From: Sphingomonas sp. BK580
GTDB lineage: Bacteria > Pseudomonadota > Alphaproteobacteria > Sphingomonadales > Sphingomonadaceae
Assembly (NCBI RefSeq): GCF_014194975.1
Contig: NZ_JACIAY010000003.1
Location: forward strand, 248,001 to 312,000
DNA length: 64,000 nucleotides
Direction: 5' to 3'
Positions 30,664-40,348 of the stretch are shown piece by piece (position 1 is the stretch's first letter; each line of letters begins with the position of its first letter). The notes under the pieces were generated by a model, which worked only from the letters and a program-made list of their open reading frames with translations, was not told the origin of the DNA and did no database searches. A program made the position numbers and the translations under genes.

Positions 30664-31716
30664 TCACTCCCGCCCGATCAGCCGCCGCGCGATCCGGTCC
30701 GCCACCTCGGCGGTCGGGTCGCCCGTCGCCGCGGCCTCGTCCCATACCTGATCGAGGCGGCCCGGGATCTGTGCAATGCGCGCCATCACCTCGGCCTCGT
30801 CGCCGTGCCCGAGATACTCGAGCCCGACATTGATGATCCCGCCGGCGTTAATGACGTAGTCGGGCGCGTAGACCACGCCTGCGTCATGGAGGCGTCGCCC
30901 GTCCGCCGCGGTGGCGAGCTGGTTGTTGGCGCCGCCCGCGACGATCTTCGCCTTGAGCGAAGGGATCGACTGTTCCGTCAGGATCGCGCCGAGCGCGTTG
31001 GGGCTGACGATATCCACGTCGGCGCTCAGGATCGCGTCAGGCGCCACCACGGTCGCCCCCAGCTCGGCCGCCAGCCGCTCGGCGCGCGCCTGGTCGACGT
31101 CGGCGAGCGTCAGCACCGCGCCGTCGCGCGCGAGCAGCTTGGCGAGCCCGCCACCGACCGAGCCGAGCCCCTGGATCGCGACCCGAACGCCGCGCACGTC
31201 GTCGCTGCCGAGCCCGCGCTTGGCGGCGGCGCGGACGCCGAGATACACGCCGTGCGCGGTGTACGGCCCCGGGTCGCCGCCCGCGGCGCCCTGCGCCACG
31301 GGCAGGCCGGAGACATAGCGCGTCTCCTCGGCGATCACCTTCATGCGCGCCTCGGACATGCCGACGTCCTCCGCGGTGACGTAGCGCCCGCCGAGCGACT
31401 CGACCGCGCGGCCGAAGGCACGAAGCTGCGCCTCGCTGATCGTCTCGCCCGGTCGCGACGCGAGCACCACGCCCTTGCCGCCGCCCAGCGCCAGACCCGC
31501 CATCGCGTTCTTATAGCTCATCCCGCGCGACAGTCGCAGCGCGTCGGTGAGCGCGCGCGAGTCGTCGGCATAATGCCAGAAGCGCACCCCGCCCGCCGCG
31601 GGCCCGAGCGCGGTGGAATGGACCGCGACCACCGCCTTCAGCCCGGAAGCCGGATCGGCGAACAGGTGGAGCCCTTCATGGGCGTCGAAATCGGGATAGT
31701 CCCACAGCGAGGTCAT
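30664..31716 (-). CDS. Leu/Val/Phe-type amino acid dehydrogenase
   Basis: 350 residues of the Glu/Leu/Phe/Val dehydrogenase family, NAD-dependent oxidative deamination of branched-chain or aromatic amino acids. MSYKNAMAGLALGGGKGVV has the catalytic Lys and glycine-rich loop, TAEDVGMSEARM is family-typical, VAIQGLGSVGGGLAKLL is the NAD fold, and ANNQLATAADGRRLHD follows. The ATG at 31716 was preferred to the GTG codon just before it because GGAGG ends 4 nt upstream. Leucine or valine is the likeliest substrate by similarity; it cannot be settled from sequence. Divergent tRNA-His region follows. Confidence 0.9.
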   Translation of the reverse strand: MTSLWDYPDFDAHEGLHLFADPASGLKAVVAVHSTALGPAAGGVRFWHYADDSRALTDALRLSRGMSYKNAMAGLALGGGKGVVLASRPGETISEAQLRAFGRAVESLGGRYVTAEDVGMSEARMKVIAEETRYVSGLPVAQGAAGGDPGPYTAHGVYLGVRAAAKRGLGSDDVRGVRVAIQGLGSVGGGLAKLLARDGAVLTLADVDQARAERLAAELGATVVAPDAILSADVDIVSPNALGAILTEQSIPSLKAKIVAGGANNQLATAADGRRLHDAGVVYAPDYVINAGGIINVGLEYLGHGDEAEVMARIAQIPGRLDQVWDEAAATGDPTAEVADRIARRLIGRE

Positions 31717-31808
31717 CACGCCTCCGTCAAGCGCAGCAGAATATTACCGCGTAGCGCAATATTCGTAGCCGACGGCAGACGCCAGCGCGAAATGCAGATG
31801 GGAGTAAA

Positions 31809-31886
31809 TGGGGCGATCGACGGGACTTGAACCCGCGACCCTCGGTACCACAAACCGATGCTCTAACCAACTGAGCTACGATCGCC
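31809..31886 (-). tRNA. tRNA-His (GTG)
   Basis: Complete cloverleaf. Acceptor 7-mer GCGATCG pairs with CGATCGC. An extra 5' G at 31886 (position -1) pairs with discriminator C73, the identity element of tRNA-His. Anticodon stem TCGGT/ACCGA encloses loop TTGTGGT, giving anticodon GTG. The T arm has GGTTCAAGTCC and CCA is encoded. Confidence 0.95.
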
Positions 31887-31933
31887 GCGAAGGCCGGTCC
31901 CCTAGCGGGGCGCGTGGCCCCTCGTCAAGGCGC

Positions 31934-32656
31934 TCAGAATCTTCCTTCCACCGCGAAGGTGCGCGCGGCCCCGTTCGCGACGAAGCCGCCGGCGTCGAGC
32001 CGCGCCGCGACCGTCGGGTCGGTCGGCACCAGGGTCAGTTCGGCGCGATAGCGGCCGTCCGGCCACAACCGCAGGTTGACCCCCTCACCCGTGCCGCTGC
32101 TCAACGGCAGCAGCAGGGCGCCCGCGTCGCAGCGGGCCGCGCCGCTGATCGCACCGGGCAGCGGCTGGCCGAGGAACTGGCCCGACAGCGTCGCGCGGAC
32201 GCGACCCTCGGCCTGCTCGCAGGTCGAATCGACGAAGCGCACCGTGACGTCGTCGAGGTCGAGCGCGGTCACGGGCAGCGGGCGGAAGGCGTTGCCGGGC
32301 GTCAGCGGCCCACGGGCGCCGATGATCGCGGCGCGGTTGCGCGCCAGCTCGACCGTGCCGGACAGTTGGCGCGACGGGTCGGCGCTCGCCCCCGCCAGCG
32401 CGATCCGGGCGCGCCCGATCATCAGCGCCAGCGGCGACACACCCGCGTCGAGGTCGCCCAGCGCGATGTCACCGAAGCGCGCCTCGACCAGCCGGCCCGA
32501 CCACAGGCTGCCGGTCACCTCGCGCGCGGTGAAGCCCTGCGCGTCGAGCCCGGCCCAACCGAGCGCCAGTCGCATCGGCAGGAAGACCAGCACCGCCAGC
32601 GCGAACAGCGCGATGAAGAGCGCGCGGCGCCCGGTGGCGAGACGGATCCGCATCAC
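31934..32656 (-). CDS. gspN: Type II secretion system protein GspN
   Basis: 240 residues. Inner-membrane protein with one N-terminal helix after a basic start (LFIALFALAVLVFLPMRLAL) and a large periplasmic domain rich in beta strands. The segment GLDAQGFTAREVTGSLWSGRL matches the start of the GspN fold. It is optional in many T2SS, and its role is not well defined. Last gene of the gspC-N operon; the start overlaps the gspM stop by 4 nt. Identified partly by position. Confidence 0.8.
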   Translation of the reverse strand: MMRIRLATGRRALFIALFALAVLVFLPMRLALGWAGLDAQGFTAREVTGSLWSGRLVEARFGDIALGDLDAGVSPLALMIGRARIALAGASADPSRQLSGTVELARNRAAIIGARGPLTPGNAFRPLPVTALDLDDVTVRFVDSTCEQAEGRVRATLSGQFLGQPLPGAISGAARCDAGALLLPLSSGTGEGVNLRLWPDGRYRAELTLVPTDPTVAARLDAGGFVANGAARTFAVEGRF

Positions 32657-33129
32657 TCGCCCCGCTGGCGCAGGCTGAGCTGCGCGGTGACGCTACCCGC
32701 GCCGCTGCCCGTGACGCTGAGCGAGTCGACGAGGATGCCTTCCTGCTCCAGCCCCGCCACCCAGCGCATCAGCGCCCCGGCGCGCGCGCTGGTGATCGAG
32801 GTGCGGACCTGATCGGGCGCGACCACGTCGAGCGAGGCCAGCGCGAAGCCGGCCGCATCGGCGCGCGCGCGCACCACATCGGCGAGCGAGCCGCCCAGCG
32901 CAGTCGCGCCACGACGCTGCAATCCCTTGATCTGGCTGAGCCCGCTCTGCGCCGCGCCGAGCCGCACGACCGCGTCGGTGTAGCGCGCGCGCGACGACGA
33001 CAGGCCGTTGCGCACCGGCAGGATCACCGCCGCCCAGACGAGCGTGACCGCGGCCAGCGCGACCATCACCGCGATGAGCCGCCGCTCGCGCAGCGAGCGC
33101 GATTCGAACCAGGCGCGCGCCGCGTTCAC
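32653..33129 (-). CDS. gspM: Type II secretion system protein GspM
   Basis: 158 residues. Bitopic inner-membrane protein: basic N-terminus with WFESRSLRERRLIAVMVALAAV, one helix (LIAVMVALAAVTLVWAAVIL), then a coiled stretch and a small ferredoxin-like periplasmic domain. It works with GspL at the assembly platform that links the GspE ATPase to the pseudopilus. Overlaps gspL (4 nt) and gspN (4 nt). The family is poorly conserved, so position and topology weigh most. Confidence 0.85.
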   Translation of the reverse strand: MNAARAWFESRSLRERRLIAVMVALAAVTLVWAAVILPVRNGLSSSRARYTDAVVRLGAAQSGLSQIKGLQRRGATALGGSLADVVRARADAAGFALASLDVVAPDQVRTSITSARAGALMRWVAGLEQEGILVDSLSVTGSGAGSVTAQLSLRQRGE

Positions 33130-34211
33130 GGCCGCACCGTCATGTCGCCGGTGAGCCGGTTGTTGGCCTGCTGGAACACGCTCGACTCCACCGTGAAGCC
33201 CGCCGCCGCGAGCCGCTGCTTGATCGTGTTGGCCTGCGCCTCGCCGGCGAGCGACAGCGACACGCGCAGCGACCCGTTGGGCTCGAACTGGAGCGCGATG
33301 ACCTCGCTCTCCGGCACCGCGTCGACGATCGCGTAGACCGCCGCCGCGGTGCGGGTGAAGCCCTGACCCGGACCGCGCAGCCGCGTCAGCCGCTCGCCGA
33401 GCAGCCGCGTCGAATCACCCGCGCTCGCGCCGCGCGGCAGCGCCTGGCGCGCCACCGTGTCGGCCTGGGCCTCGATCGCGTCGGCGCCGAAGGAGTAGCG
33501 GAGGATGCGCACCAGATCGATCGCCAGGGTGGCGAGCAGGATGCAGCCGACCAGCACCGCCATGCGGCGCAGCAGTGCCCAATCGACCGCGCGCTGGCGC
33601 CGCCGCGCGAACGCGCCCTGTCGCAGGTCGATCGCGGGCGCGGCGATCGCGGCGACCGCCGCGCCGCGCACCGCGTCGTGCGCGAGCGGCGAAGGGCGCT
33701 CGCCCCCGGTGATCAGCTCGGTGAGCAGCGGCTCGTCGGCCCAGCCGCTAGTGCGGCCGCGCACCACCCGCTGTCCCGGCAGGTCGGCGGCGACATACCC
33801 GTCCTCGGGCGCGGGCAGCAGCAGCGGCGCGGGGACGATCGCGCCCGGGTCGATCCCGGCGCGGGCGAGCGCCTCGAGCCAGCCCCGCATCAGCGCCGGC
33901 GCCACAACCGCGATCGCGCGTTCCCCGCCCTTCTCGCCGCCGACCGCGACGTGGAGTTCCTGTGCCGGCTCGGCGGTGGCGTCGCTCACCACCACCCGCG
34001 CCGCGGCCAGCGCCTGCGCCGGCGAGCGCGCCGGCAGATCGGCCCAGTGAAGCGTCACCGCGTCGGCGGGGGCGACCGCGATCACCGGCACCTCCTCGTC
34101 GCGCGCGGGCACGCCTTCGCCCTCACGCTCGACCTGGTCGTCGCGGATGCGCCACCAGCGCCACGGCTGGTCGTCGGCGGACGGAAGGAAGAGGAGCGTG
34201 GCAGCGGTCAT
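33126..34211 (-). CDS. gspL: Type II secretion system protein GspL
   Basis: 361 residues. Cytoplasmic actin-like domain (about residues 1-230, opening MTAATLLFLPSADDQPWRWW), which binds GspE, then one helix (MAVLVGCILLATLAIDLVRI) and a periplasmic ferredoxin-like domain (EVIALQFEPNGSLRVSLSL). The ATG at 34211 overlaps the gspK stop by 4 nt; a longer frame to 34424 lies wholly within gspK and was rejected. Confidence 0.88.
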   Translation of the reverse strand: MTAATLLFLPSADDQPWRWWRIRDDQVEREGEGVPARDEEVPVIAVAPADAVTLHWADLPARSPAQALAAARVVVSDATAEPAQELHVAVGGEKGGERAIAVVAPALMRGWLEALARAGIDPGAIVPAPLLLPAPEDGYVAADLPGQRVVRGRTSGWADEPLLTELITGGERPSPLAHDAVRGAAVAAIAAPAIDLRQGAFARRRQRAVDWALLRRMAVLVGCILLATLAIDLVRILRYSFGADAIEAQADTVARQALPRGASAGDSTRLLGERLTRLRGPGQGFTRTAAAVYAIVDAVPESEVIALQFEPNGSLRVSLSLAGEAQANTIKQRLAAAGFTVESSVFQQANNRLTGDMTVRP

Positions 34212-35170
34212 GGCGCATCTCCCCATTGCCGCGTCACGAGCCGGACGGGAAGGGTCCGTGCGTCGATCAGCCCCTGTTCGTGCAATTCCGCGGTGCCGAG
34301 CGTGACGTCGACGCGCAGCGCGAACCACACCGTCTTCACGCTGGTCGACTGCGCCGCGCCCACCTGCGACGCACCGCCGCTCTGGGTCGAGAGCTGTGCC
34401 CACATCTGGTCGACGGTCGACCAACCGTTCGGCGGTCGCCGCAGCAGCACGCCCTGCGCGGCCTCGACGCTGAGCGACTCGCCCACCAGCATCGCCAGCA
34501 GCGGCGCCTGCTCGGGCAGCAAGGTGTTGACGTTGAAGACGTTGCGCTGCGCCAGCGGCAGGGTGCAGAGATACGGCCGCAGCGCGCGATACACCTCCGG
34601 GGTGACGCCGCGCACCGCGCGCAGCTCGCTCACGTCCGCCATCAGCACGCCCGCGGTGCGGTAGCCGCGGTAGTCGTTATCCTCCGCGCCGCCAGGGAGC
34701 GGGCTGTCGTCGCTGTCGATCCAGTCGGCCGCCGCGGCGGCGACGCGGTCGCCGTCGGGCACACGCAGCAGCCGCGCCAGCCGCTGCAGTTGCTGGAGCG
34801 ACTCGAAGTTGACGGCGTAGCTGCCGTCCGGCGCGCGAGCGACGAGGCTGTTGAGGTTGAAGCAATTGCCCCCGTCCGTGACGCGCGCGGTCGCGGAACC
34901 GCCCGGGATCGGCAGCCCGAACGGCCGCCCGCTCCATCCGCCCGTCAGCGCGACGCGATCGCGCGCCTGGCTCAGCAGCGACGTCACGCGCGTGGTCGCC
35001 AGCGTCTCGGCCGCGTAGGCGTAGCCGCGCGCAGCGTCGAGCGCGACCGCGTTGCCGGCGAGCCGGGTCGACAGCCGCAGCCGCTCGAGCGCGCTCGCCG
35101 CCATGACGGAGATCACCGCGACCAGGAGCAGCACCGTCAGCAACGCCGCGCCGCGCTCACCGTGCCGCAT
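34208..35170 (-). CDS. gspK: Type II secretion minor pseudopilin GspK
   Basis: 320 residues, as expected for the large tip pseudopilin. Start MRHGERGAALLTVLLLVAVI: prepilin cleavage after RG, and position 5 of the mature chain is not Glu, which is normal for GspK, the cap of the I-J-K tip. The body contains the helical insertion with CFNLNSLV and NVFNVNTLLPEQ, segments typical of GspK. It overlaps gspJ by 14 nt and gspL by 4 nt. The longer frame to 35278 reads an Arg-rich shadow of gspJ. Confidence 0.9.
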   Translation of the reverse strand: MRHGERGAALLTVLLLVAVISVMAASALERLRLSTRLAGNAVALDAARGYAYAAETLATTRVTSLLSQARDRVALTGGWSGRPFGLPIPGGSATARVTDGGNCFNLNSLVARAPDGSYAVNFESLQQLQRLARLLRVPDGDRVAAAAADWIDSDDSPLPGGAEDNDYRGYRTAGVLMADVSELRAVRGVTPEVYRALRPYLCTLPLAQRNVFNVNTLLPEQAPLLAMLVGESLSVEAAQGVLLRRPPNGWSTVDQMWAQLSTQSGGASQVGAAQSTSVKTVWFALRVDVTLGTAELHEQGLIDARTLPVRLVTRQWGDAP

Positions 35171-35861
35171 CGCCGCCTCCCGGCGCCCGCACCGGCGCAC
35201 CCGCGCCCGGCGACACCGCGCCGCCGCCCGCGGCACCCCCCGGCGCCCCGCTACCGCTCTCCTGGACACGCCCCGCACCCGTGCCGACGAGGAACAGCAA
35301 ACGATACAGGCGCGAGTCGGCGCGAGTCACCACCAGCTCGACCGCCTGGGGCAGCGCGGCGCGCGGGTTGCCCTGCCAGGTGTCGCTCCAGGCGCCGCGA
35401 TAGCGGAAGCGCAGCTGCACCGTGCGCACGCGGTCGAGCAGCAGCGCCGGCGGCAGCGGCGCGGCGCCGTCGAGCGCCGGATAAGCGACTCGCTCGAGGC
35501 CGTCGCCGGCGAGGCGGTATTCGACCTTCTGCAGCTCGGCGCGCGGCGCCTGGTCGGGGTTGCTCCAGCCGGCGCGAACCAGCCGCAGCAACGGCGTCGC
35601 CGCCGCATCGCCGCTAAAGGCGGGCACCAGCACGCCGTTCACGTCGCGCGTGTTACGGTCCTGCGCCTGCGCCAGGTCGGCGGTGAGGATCGAGGAGAGC
35701 CGGCTCAGCGCGCCGGTGTCGTCGAGCGCGATCGCGCTGGCGCCCTGCGCACGAACGCTGAAGGCGAGCAGCGCCACGCCCGCGGCCGCGATCATGCCGA
35801 AGATCATCAGCGCGATCATGACCTCGACCAGCGTGAAGCCGGCGTCGCGACGCGCGCTCAT
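35157..35861 (-). CDS. gspJ: Type II secretion minor pseudopilin GspJ
   Basis: 234 residues. Type III prepilin signal MSARRDAGFTLVEVMIALMIF, cut after AG with Glu5 of the mature chain. The C-terminal part includes VQLRFRYRGAWSDTW, a GspJ-typical strand, and then a Gly/Ala/Pro-rich tail of about 40 residues that is longer than in enterobacterial homologues. It belongs to the pseudopilus tip with GspI and GspK. It overlaps both neighbours. Confidence 0.9.
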   Translation of the reverse strand: MSARRDAGFTLVEVMIALMIFGMIAAAGVALLAFSVRAQGASAIALDDTGALSRLSSILTADLAQAQDRNTRDVNGVLVPAFSGDAAATPLLRLVRAGWSNPDQAPRAELQKVEYRLAGDGLERVAYPALDGAAPLPPALLLDRVRTVQLRFRYRGAWSDTWQGNPRAALPQAVELVVTRADSRLYRLLFLVGTGAGRVQESGSGAPGGAAGGGAVSPGAGAPVRAPGGGDAAR

Positions 35862-36247
35862 CCCGCCACGTCCACCGACAGCGCGGGCGCCGGCGGGCGC
35901 ACCATCGTCATGCGGCCGAGCACCGCGCCGCTGGGATCGCTGACGCTGACGTCGACCCGCATCACATCGCCGTCGCCGAGCGGCTGCACCTCGCGCACCC
36001 AGGTCCAGGCGCGGCCGCCGTTCTGCTCCACGCCGGAGGAGCGCCCGCGCACCGGCGGCTCGGCGTCGGTCACCGCCTCGATCGCGACGTTGCGCGCCAC
36101 CGCCTGCGCCAGCAGCGTCGCCGAGAGCACGCCCGTGGAGCGGATCGTCTGCCCCTCCAGCCGCACCAGGGCGAGCGCGGCGAGGCTGAACACCGCCAGC
36201 GCCACCATGATCTCGATCAGCGTGAAGCCGCGCTCAGCCCGCGACAT
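35858..36247 (-). CDS. gspI: Type II secretion minor pseudopilin GspI
   Basis: 129 residues. Prepilin signal MSRAERGFTLIEIMVALAVF with cleavage after RG. The mature helix continues LAALALVRLEGQTIRSTGVL, with the ARNVAIEAVTD stretch typical of GspI. Nucleates the pseudopilus tip with GspJ and GspK. The start overlaps gspH by 14 nt and the stop overlaps gspJ by 4 nt. Confidence 0.9.
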   Translation of the reverse strand: MSRAERGFTLIEIMVALAVFSLAALALVRLEGQTIRSTGVLSATLLAQAVARNVAIEAVTDAEPPVRGRSSGVEQNGGRAWTWVREVQPLGDGDVMRVDVSVSDPSGAVLGRMTMVRPPAPALSVDVAG

Positions 36248-36686
36248 GCGCGCGCCCGTCGGGCTCGATCACGACATCGGTGCGCGCGCCCTCGCGCGTC
36301 AGCGTGATCGTCAGCGGGCGATCGGCGAGCCCGGTGGTGTCGAAGGTGACTCGCTCGCGCACCAGCCCAGCGGCCGCGGTTCCGGGACGCCACTGCTCGA
36401 CCCCGAGCGGCGGCTCCATCGGCGACCAGCGACCGCCGCGCCACTGGTCGAAGCCGTACCCGGTCTCGGTCACCCACAGGCTGACCGGCCGCGATTCGAC
36501 GATCGCGGCGTCGTGCGCGCTGCGGGCGCGGGCGGCGAAGCGCGCCGCCTCGTCGGTCAGCCGGCCGCGCGTGTCGGGCATGGCCAGCACCGCCGCGGCC
36601 GAGGCGAGACCGATGACGGTGATCACGACCATGAGCTCGATGAGCGTGAAGCCGCCGGTGGTACGCGCAGGCTCGCGGCTGTGCAC
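36234..36686 (-). CDS. gspH: Type II secretion minor pseudopilin GspH
   Basis: 150 residues from a GTG at 36686 (read MHSREPARTTGGFTLIELM), chosen because AGGAG lies about 8 nt upstream. An in-frame ATG at 36731 is an alternative but gives an unusually long leader. Prepilin cleavage after GG, Glu5 present, then helix VVITVIGLASAAAVLAM. The body GYGFDQWRGGRWSPMEPPLG fits GspH. The stop overlaps the start of gspI. Separated from gspG by 214 nt holding repeat copy 2, so promoter or mRNA processing there is possible. Confidence 0.85.
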   Translation of the reverse strand: MHSREPARTTGGFTLIELMVVITVIGLASAAAVLAMPDTRGRLTDEAARFAARARSAHDAAIVESRPVSLWVTETGYGFDQWRGGRWSPMEPPLGVEQWRPGTAAAGLVRERVTFDTTGLADRPLTITLTREGARTDVVIEPDGRAHVAG

Positions 36687-36724
36687 GCGCGCTGCTCCTG
36701 CGCCGACGAGCGCCCCCTCTTCTA

Positions 36725-36822
36725 CCGCCATCCCGGACTCGTTCCAGAGTCCGCCGTCCCGCGAGAGCCGCGGCTGCGCAGGACGCGGACGGGTGGATCC
36801 CGAAAGACGTCCGGGATGGAGG
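36725..36822. repeat. 98-bp paired-palindrome element, copy 2 (degenerate)
   Basis: Left end CCGCCATCCCGGAC and right end GTCCGGGATGGAGG are reverse complements with one mismatch. The inner halves have diverged. Length is again 98 bp. It fills most of the gap between gspG and gspH inside the secretion operon and contains the alternative upstream ATG of gspH (36731). Confidence 0.65.
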
Positions 36823-36900
36823 AGCGCGAGAGTAGCGCAGGGCTCCACGGCGCACCGGGCGCCGCGCGGACGGCGTCGGGGGACGCGGGTCGGTCCGCGC

Positions 36901-37341
36901 TTACTGCCAGGAGCCGATATCGGCATCGATCCCCTCGCCGCCGTCCTTGCCGTCGGCACCCAGGGTCCATACGTCGGCGGCGCCGTGCTGGCCCGGCGAG
37001 GCGTAGAGATAGTCGCGGCCCCACGGGTCCTTGGGCAGCTTTTTGACGTAGCCGCCGGCCTGGTAGCGCGCCGCGTCGGCCCCCGCGGGCGCCGTCACCA
37101 GCGCCTGGAGGCCCTGCGACGTGGTCGGATAGCTGCCGATCTGAAGCCGGTACAGCTCCAGCCCCTGCTCGATCGTGGCGATATCCGCCTTGGCCTTCTG
37201 GATCCGCGCGGTGTCGCCGGAGGGCAGCACGTTGAGCGCGACGATCGTGGCGAGCAGGCCGATGATCACGATCACCACCATCAGCTCGACGAGAGTGAAG
37301 CCGTTCTTCTTCTTGCGGCGCTGGGTCTGTTCGGTATGCAT
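36901..37341 (-). CDS. gspG: Type II secretion major pseudopilin GspG
   Basis: 146 residues. Basic leader MHTEQTQRRKKKNG, then mature FTLVELMVVIVIIGLLATIV with Glu5. The major-pseudopilin signatures LELYRLQIGSYPTTSQGLQAL and KLPKDPWGRDYLYASPGQHG are complete, including the Ca2+-binding loop with acidic residues near DGKDGGEGIDADIGSW at the C-terminus. Forms the shaft of the pseudopilus. 8 nt after gspF. The longer frame to 37899 overlaps gspF and was rejected. Confidence 0.95.
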   Translation of the reverse strand: MHTEQTQRRKKKNGFTLVELMVVIVIIGLLATIVALNVLPSGDTARIQKAKADIATIEQGLELYRLQIGSYPTTSQGLQALVTAPAGADAARYQAGGYVKKLPKDPWGRDYLYASPGQHGAADVWTLGADGKDGGEGIDADIGSWQ

Positions 37342-37349
37342 CAAGGGTC

Positions 37350-38573
37350 TCACTGGCCGGCCAAAGTGTTGAGCTGGAGGATCGGGAGCAGGATCGACAG
37401 CACGATCGTGGCGACGATGGCGCCCATCACGACGATGATCAGCGGTTCGAGCAGCGACAGCGCGGTGGCGGTGAAGCGGTCGAACTCGCGCTCGAGATAA
37501 TCGGCGGCCCGCTCGAGCATCTCGTCGAGCCGTCCCGCCGCCTCGCCGCTGGCAGCGAGGTACACAAGCAAGGGCGGGAACACGCCGGTACGTCGCATCG
37601 CGGTGGAGAGGCTGCCGCCGCCGCGGATCGACTCGGTGATCTCGTCCGACGCGGCCTTGAGCCGCCGGTTGTGAATCGTGCCGGCGGTGAGCGTCAGCCC
37701 CTCGAGCAGCGGCAGCCGGCTGGCGACCATGGTGGAGAGCGTGCGCGCGATCCGCGCGGCGTGAAGGTCGCGCAGCAGCCGCCCGATCAACGGCACGCGC
37801 AGCAGCCAGGTGTCGAACGCGAGCCGGATCGGCGGCTGGCGCAGCGCCAGCACCGCGCCGCCGACCGCCGCGACCACGATCAGCAGCAGCAGCCACCACC
37901 AGCCGACCAGCAGGTCGGACAAGGCGATGATCATGCGCGTGAGCAGCGGCAACTCCTGCCCGACGGTGTCGAACTGCTCGACGACCTGCGGCACCACGAA
38001 GGTCATCAGCGCGATCACCACGCTGAACGCCACCGCCGACAGCACGCTGGGATAGGCCATCGCGGTCAGCAGCTTGCCGCGAATCTCCGCCTGTCGCTCG
38101 AGCAGGGTGGAGAGCCGCTCCATGATCTCGGGCAGCGTCCCCGAGCTCTCGCCCGCCGCGACCATCGCGCGATAGAGCGGCGGGAAGCTCTTCGGCTCGC
38201 GCGCCATGGCGTCGGCGAGCCGGCGGCCCTCGACGACGCCGGTGTGGACCGTCTGGACGATCGCGCGCACGCTCTCCTGCTCGGTCTGGCGCGTGATGGT
38301 GCGGAGCGACTCCTCCAGCGGCGAGACGCGATTGAGCGTGGCGAGTTGGCGGGTGAAGAGCGTCAGCTGCTTGCCCGACATCTTGGCGCGGCCGAGCTCG
38401 AGCCCGAACAGTGGGCGCTGACGCGTCGCGGGCGCACTGCCCGGCTCCAGGCGGACGACGTAGAGGCGGCGGCGGTCGAGCGTCGCGCGCGCGGCGGCGA
38501 CGTCCGCCGCGGCGACGTGCCCGCGCGTCTCGTTGCCGCGCGTGTCGATCGCGAGATAGTCGAAGTCAGCCAT
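37350..38573 (-). CDS. gspF: Type II secretion inner-membrane protein GspF
   Basis: 407 residues. Polytopic platform protein with the usual two repeated cytoplasmic helical domains (FTRQLATLNRVSPLEESLRT and IARTLSTMVASRLPLLEGL, each starting with the conserved F/IxRxL pattern) and three helices (LSAVAFSVVIALMTFVVPQVV, WWWLLLLIVVAAVGGAVLAL, IIVVMGAIVATIVLSILLPI). The ATG at 38573 gives MADFDYLAID, the standard start. The 188-nt gap to gspE holds repeat copy 3. Confidence 0.95.
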   Translation of the reverse strand: MADFDYLAIDTRGNETRGHVAAADVAAARATLDRRRLYVVRLEPGSAPATRQRPLFGLELGRAKMSGKQLTLFTRQLATLNRVSPLEESLRTITRQTEQESVRAIVQTVHTGVVEGRRLADAMAREPKSFPPLYRAMVAAGESSGTLPEIMERLSTLLERQAEIRGKLLTAMAYPSVLSAVAFSVVIALMTFVVPQVVEQFDTVGQELPLLTRMIIALSDLLVGWWWLLLLIVVAAVGGAVLALRQPPIRLAFDTWLLRVPLIGRLLRDLHAARIARTLSTMVASRLPLLEGLTLTAGTIHNRRLKAASDEITESIRGGGSLSTAMRRTGVFPPLLVYLAASGEAAGRLDEMLERAADYLEREFDRFTATALSLLEPLIIVVMGAIVATIVLSILLPILQLNTLAGQ

Positions 38574-38635
38574 GGCGGGTGGCCGGACAAAGGGACGCTC
38601 GCTCGCCGGCACGCACCGGCTTGCCCCCTCTCCCA

Positions 38636-38733
38636 CCGTCATCCCCGCGCAGGCGGGGATCCATATACGCTGACGTGGCGACTCGATCGCGAAGGTCCGC
38701 GCGTCTGGATCCCCGCCGGCGCGGGGATGACGG
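38636..38733. repeat. 98-bp paired-palindrome element, copy 3
   Basis: Arms 38636-38663 and 38706-38733 are reverse complements with one mismatch in 28. The left arm begins CCGTCATCCCCGCGCAGG and the right arm ends GCGCGGGGATGACGG. Each arm has an inner palindrome (CCCCGC/GCGGGG). Same 98-bp length and same outer ends as copy 1. It lies in the gspE-gspF gap. Confidence 0.75.
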
Positions 38734-38761
38734 GAAGGGTATGTTGCAGCGGCTCACCCCA

Positions 38762-40344
<1,583 letters not shown>

Positions 40345-40348
<4 letters not shown>

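Noticed and set aside
33126..34424. Extended gspL frame of 432 codons
   Set aside because: The first 70 codons lie inside gspK and are Arg-rich; the ATG at 34211 overlapping the gspK stop is the natural start.
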